Source: Halorussus salinisoli (GTDB lineage: Archaea; Halobacteriota; Halobacteria; Halobacteriales; Haladaptataceae). From it: DNA of 64,000 nucleotides. Positions 58,241 through 64,000 of the stretch are shown one piece after another. The notes beneath the pieces were generated by a model. It searched no databases and was not told where the DNA came from. It saw only the letters and a program-made list of their open reading frames with translations. Every line of letters starts with the position of its first letter. The first letter of the stretch is position 1. Location of the stretch: positions 331,279 through 395,278 of the forward strand of contig ML241305.1 in NCBI GenBank assembly GCA_005239435.1, read 5' to 3'. The position numbers and the translations under genes are program-made.

Positions 58241-58873
58241 ATGGACGCCGCCAGTTTCCCGGACGATATCGAGGACGCGAAGGCGACCGAACTCGACCGC
58301 CTCGGCTCTCAGCAGGCGCTCGTCGCACTCACGGACGCCGACCTCGACGCCGAGACGGTCCTGCGCGCCGCCGCCCGGAGCGAGGAAACCGCCCGCGAGA
58401 CGTTCGCCGGGTGGGCCGACAGCGAGGAGAACGCGGACGCCGGCGAGACGTTCGCGGGCCTCGCCGAACGGGAGGCCGACCACTACGAGCGCGTCGTGGC
58501 GGAGTTGGAGGCAGAGTTCTCGCCCACCGACGAGACGGACCCGATGCACGACTACCTGCGAGGTCTCGACACCACCGTCGAGCGCGCGGCGGGACTGGTC
58601 GGCCGGTCGCTGGCGACCGACCGCACCCAGTTGCAGGTCGTGAACTTCTTCGTCAACGAGGCCGACGAGCGCCGGGCCGACCTCTTCCGGGACCTGCGCG
58701 ACGACACGCAGGAGGGCGTCACGGTGGGGACCGACCTGCTGGCGGCCCACTGTGACGGCGAGGACGACTGGGAGCGCGCGCGGGAGGTCGCCGAGGAGGT
58801 CGTCCAGATCGCCTACGACGACTACGCCGAGACGTTGCAGGGGATGGGACTCGACCCGAAGCCGATCTGCTAA
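58241..58873 (+). CDS. Ferritin-like/rubrerythrin-family protein
   Basis: A 210-residue helical protein. Helix motifs FAGLAEREADHYERVVAE (E-x-x-x-E-x-D-H) and VVNFFVNEADERRADLFRDL resemble the carboxylate/His ligands of ferritin-like diiron proteins. LRAAARSEETARETFAGWAD supplies a further Glu set. No rubredoxin cysteines are present; single Cys residues are near the C-terminus (AAHCDGE and PIC). The role is possibly oxidative-stress or iron handling, with modest certainty about metal binding. Confidence 0.75.
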   Translation: MDAASFPDDIEDAKATELDRLGSQQALVALTDADLDAETVLRAAARSEETARETFAGWADSEENADAGETFAGLAEREADHYERVVAELEAEFSPTDETDPMHDYLRGLDTTVERAAGLVGRSLATDRTQLQVVNFFVNEADERRADLFRDLRDDTQEGVTVGTDLLAAHCDGEDDWERAREVAEEVVQIAYDDYAETLQGMGLDPKPIC

Positions 58874-59001
58874 TCGACACCTTCGCGTGAACGTCTCTTT
58901 CGCGGTGGTTCCTGTCGCCGGAGTTGACACTCCCGGCGACGATTCCGGGACAGTCGGGCACGTAGATTAAGTTCCCGGACGGCGTTTCTCCGATAGAGAC
59001 T

Positions 59002-59460
59002 ATGGGGGACCAAGACCAGCGTCAGGCGGCGCGGCTCGTAGATCGCGTCATCGAGGAAGTCGCCGCGTGGCCCCACGTCAACACCAACGAACACCGCTTC
59101 GAGGGCCGGGAGTTCACGCTCGGCCCGCGCGAGGCCGGCCACGTCCATCGGTGGGGCATCGTGGACGTGCCGTTCACCAAGCGTCTGCGCGAGACGCTCA
59201 TCGACGAGGGCAGGACCGCCGAGCACCACGTCGTCCCCGAATCGGGGTGGACGACCCACTACATCGAGGACGACGAGGACGTGGAACAGGCGATTTGGCT
59301 CCTGCGCCTGTCGTACCTCTACCACGTCAACAACCTGAAGAAGACGCCCGCCGGAGCCGAGAAGTTCGAGGAAATCGACGTTACGGAGGAGTTAGAGGAG
59401 TTAGGAGTCAGCGAGGACGTGCGGGCGGCGTTCGAACGGCGCGGGGTCATGGAGTCGTAA
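59002..59460 (+). CDS. DUF5519 (luciferase-domain) protein
   Basis: A 152-residue soluble protein matching the DUF5519 pattern: RFEGREFTLGPREAGHVHRW, GIVDVPFTKRLRETLIDEG, HHVVPESGWTTHYIEDDEDV and AIWLLRLSYLYHVN. The conserved REAGHVH, PESGW and LLRLSY blocks suggest a shared active or binding site, but the function is unknown despite the luciferase-domain label. It is 79 bp upstream of grpE with a separate promoter between them. Confidence 0.85.
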   Translation: MGDQDQRQAARLVDRVIEEVAAWPHVNTNEHRFEGREFTLGPREAGHVHRWGIVDVPFTKRLRETLIDEGRTAEHHVVPESGWTTHYIEDDEDVEQAIWLLRLSYLYHVNNLKKTPAGAEKFEEIDVTEELEELGVSEDVRAAFERRGVMES

Positions 59461-59510
59461 CTGGGCGACCTCGACCCGGAGAGTCGGTGGCCGGTCCGCT
59501 TTCTGAATCC

Positions 59511-59516
59511 TTAAAC
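59511..59516 (+). promoter_or_regulatory. TATA-like element of grpE
   Basis: TTAAAC in AATCCTTAAACGCGC lies 29 nt before the grpE ATG at 59540. A matching TTAAAC occurs before dnaK, suggesting similar leaderless promoters for the two chaperone genes. Confidence 0.45.
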
Positions 59517-59539
59517 GCGCCCAACCGTTTGTACCGAAT

Positions 59540-60193
59540 ATGACCGACGAGGAAGCCACCGAGCAGGTGCAGAGGGACGCCGACAGCGAAGCCGAGGAGC
59601 AATCAGTGGCTGCCGAGGCCGAAGCGGAATCCGAGGCCGAAGCGGACCCCCTCGGCCCGACCAGCACCAAACTCGTCGCGGAAGTTGCCACGCAGGACGC
59701 CCAACTCGCCACCGACCTCGAAGGCCACCTCGCGGAACTCGAAGCAGAGCGCGCGGAGGCCCGCGAGCGTGCGGACGACTTCGAATCGAAACTCAAGCGC
59801 AACAGGGCCGACTTCCAGAACTACAAGAAGCGCGCGAAGAAGCGCCAAGAGCAGATGAAAGAGCGCGCGACCGAGGACCTCGTCGAGAATCTCCTCGACG
59901 TGCGCGACAACCTGAAGCGCGCCGTCGAGAACGACCACGAGAACGTCGAGAGTCTGAAAGAGGGCGTCGAGATGACCCTGAAGGAACTGGACCGAGTGTT
60001 CGAGGACGAGAACGTCGAGACGATAGACCCCAAACCCGGCACCGAGACCGACCCCCAGCGCCACGAGGTGATGATGCAGGTCGAGAGCGACCAACCCGAG
60101 GGCACCGTCGCCGACGTGTACCAACCGGGCTACGAGATGGGCGAGAAGGTCCTCCGTGCCGCTCAGGTCACCGTCAGCGAAGGAAGCGAGTAG
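59540..60193 (+). CDS. grpE: Nucleotide exchange factor GrpE
   Basis: A 217-residue co-chaperone. The N-terminal ~50 residues are acidic and low-complexity, followed by a long coiled coil (EGHLAELEAERAEARERADD) and the characteristic NRADFQNYKKRAKKRQEQMK. The beta-rich C-terminus shows QRHEVMMQVESDQPEGTVAD and YQPGYEMGEKVLRAAQVTVS. GrpE releases ADP from DnaK. dnaK follows after 345 bp. Confidence 0.95.
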   Translation: MTDEEATEQVQRDADSEAEEQSVAAEAEAESEAEADPLGPTSTKLVAEVATQDAQLATDLEGHLAELEAERAEARERADDFESKLKRNRADFQNYKKRAKKRQEQMKERATEDLVENLLDVRDNLKRAVENDHENVESLKEGVEMTLKELDRVFEDENVETIDPKPGTETDPQRHEVMMQVESDQPEGTVADVYQPGYEMGEKVLRAAQVTVSEGSE

Positions 60194-60538
60194 GAGCGAA
60201 CGGCGGGAGAGAATCGGGAAAGCAGTTCGTCAGGGTGAGAAAGTCGACGCGGCTTCGTTCTCGAAAGCCCCCGCTCGCTCGTGCGACCGGGTGGCCCCTT
60301 CAGTCCACCTAGCGGGAGAGGGTGTCACCGTTTCTATTCCGATGGTCGGTGTCACCGAGCGCCTTCAGGTGGGAAGTATCACTAAACAAAGAGTGGAATT
60401 GCGGTCGGATATATAAGTATGCCATCTATCGTCACAGTGGGTTTCTAAAACCGCAAGCAGGCGAAGGGTTGCTCGCGCGCGGTCGAACGCCGAGACTAGC
60501 AAGGCTTAAACGGCAGAACCCGCAACGTATCGAACAAG
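60194..60538. other. 345-bp spacer between grpE and dnaK with two promoter candidates
   Basis: No gene was seen. A strong TATA-like GGATATATAAG lies at 60408-60418, with transcription expected near 60440, and a second TTAAAC element is at 60506-60511. Two promoters would allow basal and heat-inducible dnaK transcription. Confidence 0.55.
60506..60511 (+). promoter_or_regulatory. Proximal TATA-like element of dnaK
   Basis: CAAGGCTTAAACGGC, with TTAAAC 33 nt upstream of the ATG at 60539, gives a leader of only a few bases. It resembles the element before grpE. Confidence 0.45.
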
Positions 60539-62455
60539 ATGGCGAGCAACAAAATTCTGGGCATCGACCTCGGCACCACGAACAGCGCGTTCGCGGTCAT
60601 GGAGGGCGGCGACCCGGAGATCATCGTCAACAGCGAGGGCGAGCGAACCACGCCCTCGGTCGTCGCCTTCGACGACGGCGAGCGTCTCGTCGGGAAACCC
60701 GCCAAGAACCAGGCGGTCCAGAACCCCGAGCGCACGATCGAGTCCATCAAGCGCCACATGGGCGACGAGGACTACACCGTCGAAATCGACGACGAGGAGT
60801 ACACGCCCGAGCAAATCTCGGCGATGATCCTCCAGAAGATAAAGCGCGACGCCGAGGAGTACCTCGGCGACGACATCGAGAAGGCGGTCATCACGGTCCC
60901 CGCCTACTTCAACGACAAACAGCGCCAGGCGACCAAGGACGCCGGGGAAATCGCCGGGTTCGAGGTCGAGCGCATCGTCAACGAACCGACCGCCGCGTCG
61001 ATGGCGTACGGACTCGACGACGAGTCCGACCAGACCGTCCTGGTCTACGACCTCGGCGGAGGCACCTTCGACGTGTCCATCCTCGACCTCGGCGGCGGGG
61101 TCTACGAGGTCGTCGCCACGAATGGTGACAACGACCTCGGCGGCGACGACTGGGACCAGGCCATCATCGACTACCTCGCCGACGAGTTCGAGAACGAACA
61201 CAACATCGACCTGCGCGAGGACCGTCAGGCCCTCCAGCGACTGAAGGACGCCGCGGAAGAGGCCAAAATCGAACTCTCCTCCCGAAAGGAGGCCGACATC
61301 AACCTCCCGTTCATCACGGCGACCGACGAGGGGCCGGTCCACCTCGAAGACAGCCTGACTCGCGCGAAGTTCGAGTCGCTGACCTCGGACCTCATCGAGC
61401 GGACGGTCGGCCCGACCGAGCAGGCCCTCGAAGACGCGGGCTACTCGAAGGGCGACATCGACGAAGTGATTCTCGTCGGTGGCTCGACCCGGATGCCACA
61501 GGTCCAAGAGCAGGTCGAAGAGATGACCGGCCAGGAGCCGAAGAAGAACGTCAACCCCGACGAGGCCGTCGCGCTCGGCGCGGCGATTCAGGGCGGCGTC
61601 CTCTCGGGCGACGTAGATGACATCGTGCTGCTCGACGTGACACCGCTCTCGCTCGGTATCGAGGTCAAGGGCGGCCTGTTCGAGCGGCTCATCGACAAGA
61701 ACACCACGATTCCCACCGAGGAGTCGAAGGTGTTCACCACGGCCGCGGACAACCAGACCTCGGTACAGGTCCGAGTGTTCCAGGGCGAGCGCGAAATCGC
61801 CGAGGAGAACGAACTGCTCGGCGAGTTCCAGTTGACGGGCATCCCGCCCGCTCCGGCCGGAACGCCGCAGATCGAGGTCGGGTTCAACATCGACGAGAAC
61901 GGCATCGTCAACGTCACGGCCGAAGACCAGGGCTCGGGCAACTCCGAGGAGATTACCATCGAAGGCGGCGCTGGCCTCTCGGACGAGCAGATCGAACAGA
62001 TGCAGGAAGAAGCCGAGAAGCACGAGGAAGAGGACCAGAAGCGCCGCGAGCGCATCGAGGCCCGCAACGAGGCCGAGAGCGCGGTCCAGCGCGCCAACAC
62101 CCTCCTCGACGAGAACGAGGAGGAGATCGACGACGACCTGAAGGCCGACATCGAGGCCGAAATCGAGAACGTCGAGGAGGTCCTACAGGACGAAGACGCC
62201 ACGAAGGAGGACCTCGAAGACGCCACCGAGAGTCTGAGCGAGGAACTTCAGGAGATCGGCAAGCAGATGTACCAGCAACAGGCCCAGGCCGGTGCTGGCG
62301 CTGGTCCCGGCGGTGCGGGTCCCGGCGGCGCGGCAGGTGCCGGACCCGGCGGTATGGGCGGACAGGCCGGACCCGGCGGTGCTGGCGCGGGCGGTGAAGG
62401 CGACGAGTACGTGGACGCAGACTTCGAAGACGTGGACGACGAAGACGACGAGTAA
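60539..62455 (+). CDS. dnaK: Molecular chaperone DnaK (Hsp70)
   Basis: A 638-residue Hsp70. ATPase signatures are [38 protein letters not shown] and [20 protein letters not shown]. The substrate-binding domain begins [21 protein letters not shown] lid region of helices ([20 protein letters not shown]) follows, then a long Gly/Pro/Ala-rich segment and the acidic tail [14 protein letters not shown]. Haloarchaeal DnaK was acquired from bacteria. The ATG at 60539 is the only reasonable start. Confidence 0.98.
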   Translation: MASNKILGIDLGTTNSAFAVMEGGDPEIIVNSEGERTTPSVVAFDDGERLVGKPAKNQAVQNPERTIESIKRHMGDEDYTVEIDDEEYTPEQISAMILQKIKRDAEEYLGDDIEKAVITVPAYFNDKQRQATKDAGEIAGFEVERIVNEPTAASMAYGLDDESDQTVLVYDLGGGTFDVSILDLGGGVYEVVATNGDNDLGGDDWDQAIIDYLADEFENEHNIDLREDRQALQRLKDAAEEAKIELSSRKEADINLPFITATDEGPVHLEDSLTRAKFESLTSDLIERTVGPTEQALEDAGYSKGDIDEVILVGGSTRMPQVQEQVEEMTGQEPKKNVNPDEAVALGAAIQGGVLSGDVDDIVLLDVTPLSLGIEVKGGLFERLIDKNTTIPTEESKVFTTAADNQTSVQVRVFQGEREIAEENELLGEFQLTGIPPAPAGTPQIEVGFNIDENGIVNVTAEDQGSGNSEEITIEGGAGLSDEQIEQMQEEAEKHEEEDQKRRERIEARNEAESAVQRANTLLDENEEEIDDDLKADIEAEIENVEEVLQDEDATKEDLEDATESLSEELQEIGKQMYQQQAQAGAGAGPGGAGPGGAAGAGPGGMGGQAGPGGAGAGGEGDEYVDADFEDVDDEDDE

Positions 62456-62530
62456 CTCCGCTCGTCCGTCTGAATCGCGGCGCATCAACGGACCCTTCAA
62501 GTAACTCCATCTTTTATCGACGAACAACGA

Positions 62531-63691
62531 ATGAGCGAGGACTTCTACGACGTACTCGGCGTGAGCAGGGACGCCGACGAGGACGAAATCAAGGACGCCT
62601 ACCGAGAGAAGGCGACCGAGTACCATCCCGACGTGAGCGACGACCCGAACGCCGAGGAGAAGTTCAAGAAAGTCAAGAAGGCCAAGGAAGTGCTGACCGA
62701 CGACGAGAAGCGCCAGGCCTACGACCAGATGGGCCACGACCGGTTCGAGCAGGCCGAGAAGCGCGGCGGTTTCGACGGCGGTCGCGGTGGTGGCGCCGGC
62801 GGCATGGGCGGGCAAGGCCCCTTCGGCGGCATGGGCGGACAGGGCGGTATGGGCGACATCTTCGAGCAGTTCTTCGGCGGCGGCGGTCGCGGCCGCCAGT
62901 CCAACCGGCCGCAGAAGGGCCAAGACCTCCGGACGCGACTGACCATCGACCTCGAAGACGCCTACGAGGGCGTCCAGAAGCAGGTCAGCGTCCGTCGGCC
63001 CGAGCGATGCGACGACTGCGACGGCGAGGGCCACCCGCCGGGTACCGATTCGCACACCTGTCAGGAGTGCAACGGCCGCGGGCAGGTCACGCAGGTCCAG
63101 CAAACGCCGCTCGGCCGGGTCCAGCAGACCCAGACCTGCCGGCAGTGCGGCGGCGAAGGCGAAATATACGCCGAGACCTGTTCGACCTGCGGCGGCGACG
63201 GGACCGTCCGCCGGGAGGCCACCCTCTCGGTCGAGGTGCCCGCGGGCATCCAGTCGGGCCAGAGCCTCCAGATGGAAGGCGAGGGCGCGCCCGGTCCCAA
63301 CGGCGGGCCGAACGGCGACCTGCTCATCGAGGTCGAAATCGAGGACCACCCGGACTTCGAACGCGACGGCGACGACCTCCGGCGACAGGAACCCATCTCG
63401 TTCCCGCAGGCGACGTTCGGCGACACCGTCGAGATTCCGACGCTCGACGGGACGGTCGAGATGGACATTCCCGCGGGCACGCAGAGCGGCGAGACGTTCC
63501 GCCTACAGGGCAAGGGCATGCCCCGCCTCCGGCGACGCGGGCAGGGCGACCTCTACGTGCAGGTGCAGGTCGTGACGCCCTCGGACCTCAACGACGAACA
63601 GAAGGAGGCGCTGGAGCAGTTCGCGGAAGCCGGCGGCGAGGAGATTAGCGTCGAGGAAGGCTTCTTCGAGAAGATCAAGAACTCCTTCTGA
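62531..63691 (+). CDS. dnaJ: Molecular chaperone DnaJ (Hsp40)
   Basis: A 386-residue co-chaperone. The J domain is at ~1-70 with the HPD triad in ATEYHPDVSDDPN. A Gly/Phe-rich linker follows (~75-125). The zinc domain holds four C-x2-C-x-G-x-G repeats: CDDCDGEG, CQECNGRG, CRQCGGEG and CSTCGGDG. The C-terminal peptide-binding domains start EVPAGIQSGQSLQMEGEGAP. It delivers clients to DnaK and stimulates its ATPase. It lies 75 bp downstream of dnaK. Confidence 0.98.
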   Translation: MSEDFYDVLGVSRDADEDEIKDAYREKATEYHPDVSDDPNAEEKFKKVKKAKEVLTDDEKRQAYDQMGHDRFEQAEKRGGFDGGRGGGAGGMGGQGPFGGMGGQGGMGDIFEQFFGGGGRGRQSNRPQKGQDLRTRLTIDLEDAYEGVQKQVSVRRPERCDDCDGEGHPPGTDSHTCQECNGRGQVTQVQQTPLGRVQQTQTCRQCGGEGEIYAETCSTCGGDGTVRREATLSVEVPAGIQSGQSLQMEGEGAPGPNGGPNGDLLIEVEIEDHPDFERDGDDLRRQEPISFPQATFGDTVEIPTLDGTVEMDIPAGTQSGETFRLQGKGMPRLRRRGQGDLYVQVQVVTPSDLNDEQKEALEQFAEAGGEEISVEEGFFEKIKNSF

Positions 63692-63749
63692 ACGGGCTTC
63701 CAACTCCACCTTTCGACGACCACCTTCTTTCGGCGTCGGGTGAACTCGG

Positions 63750-63774
63750 GCGAGCGACGCAGCGCGTCGCTCGC
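63750..63774. terminator. Perfect 11-bp hairpin after dnaJ
   Basis: GCGAGCGACGC-AGC-GCGTCGCTCGC, 59 bp past the dnaJ stop, followed by T-containing sequence (GCTCGTTTTTCGG). It could end the chaperone transcripts. Confidence 0.4.
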
Positions 63775-63831
63775 TTGTCGGCTGCTCGTTTTTCGGTCGC
63801 TCACTTTTCTGCTACTCGAATCGCCGAGCGA

Positions 63832-63851
63832 AAGAAATATTTTTATTTCTT
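63832..63851. promoter_or_regulatory. AT-rich palindrome upstream of the right edge
   Basis: AAGAAATA-TTTT-TATTTCTT is a perfect inverted repeat inside a promoter-like stretch that continues TTAGATTCATATATC. It looks like an operator or TATA-region palindrome for a gene lost beyond the window edge. Confidence 0.35.
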
Positions 63852-63916
63852 TTAGATTCATATATCAATCCTTCCCGTTGGTATAGAATGCCGATACCGT
63901 ATCGAGTGACGCCCCG

Positions 63917-64000
63917 GCGGTGGGGGGGGCCCCCGCCCCCCCCCCCCCCCAAATGGGCGCCCCCGCGGGTGGGGGCCCCCCCCCCGGGTTAGAACCAAGG
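63917..64000. other. Low-complexity end of the sequence, probable artefact
   Basis: Long runs of G and C (including more than ten Cs in a row) alternate with short words. This is unlike any other part of the window and typical of poor base calls or assembly at a contig end. No feature should be called here. Confidence 0.7.

Noticed and set aside
63889..63930. Possible start of a new gene (ATG at 63889) at the right edge
   Set aside because: Only ~10 codons precede the homopolymer artefact, so no claim is possible.

Overview
The window is a 64-kb stretch of haloarchaeal (class Halobacteria) chromosome. It has high GC, strongly acidic proteins, twin-arginine signal peptides with haloarchaeal lipoboxes, TATA elements about 30 nt upstream of (nearly) leaderless starts, and archaeal marker genes (GfcR, XPB/Bax1, PAC2, geranylgeranyl reductase, HTH_10 regulator). 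A Halorussus-like genus is plausible but is only an impression. No rRNA, tRNA, CRISPR array or intact insertion sequence was seen. The last ~85 bases are homopolymer-rich and look like a contig-end artefact.

Layout. 1-8.5 kb: end of gfcR, glutaredoxin, a PAPS-reductase-family protein, small membrane proteins, an aldo/keto reductase, an HTH_10 regulator, an MFS transporter and a short-chain dehydrogenase. 8.7-15.3 kb: a complete branched-chain-amino-acid/amide type ABC transporter (binding protein, two ATPases, two permeases) whose last gene overlaps a KAS III-like condensing enzyme. 15.5-17.7 kb: a sugar-acid dehydratase and a KDG-aldolase-like enzyme. 17.8-22 kb: a ubiquitin-like protein, an MFS transporter, a DUF3179 protein with a membrane partner, and a truncated hemoglobin.

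22.2-32.5 kb is the most interesting block, a compact chemosensory operon: cheY, a giant cheA with a ~500-residue acidic linker, a tandem CheC, two stand-alone H-NOX heme proteins, an MCP with no extracellular sensor domain, cheW, a second CheC and cheD. There are no cheB, cheR or archaellum genes. Both H-NOX proteins keep the heme-ligand His103 and the Y-x-S-x-R motif. The simplest reading is a gas (NO or O2) sensing chemosensory pathway in which H-NOX signals through the MCP. A truncated hemoglobin is divergently transcribed next to cheY.

32.5-43 kb: a lower-GC accessory patch with a probable gene remnant and a secreted DUF7405-like protein, msrA, a 1109-aa MEDS/4xGAF histidine kinase, and the repair pair XPB/Bax1 split by a small lipoprotein gene. 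43-47.5 kb: an NSUN-type RNA methyltransferase with a separate partner domain, an O-methyltransferase, and PAC2. 47.5-52.3 kb: a phosphonate/phosphate-type ABC transporter (phnDCEE) beside a HAD-IIA phosphatase. 52.4-59.5 kb: geranylgeranyl reductase next to a 2Fe-2S ferredoxin, an AAC(3)-like acetyltransferase, a flavin reductase, a rhodanese-persulfide dioxygenase fusion, a ferritin-like protein and a DUF5519 protein. 59.5-63.7 kb: the grpE-dnaK-dnaJ chaperone set.

The non-coding DNA is unusually structured. Two distant copies of a ~180-bp hairpin element begin exactly at the TGA stop codon of the upstream gene and show compensatory stem changes. There are also a long inverted repeat between the two ABC ATPase genes, four perfect copies of a 28-bp tandem repeat, and a run of six consecutive hairpins near 57.75-57.96 kb.
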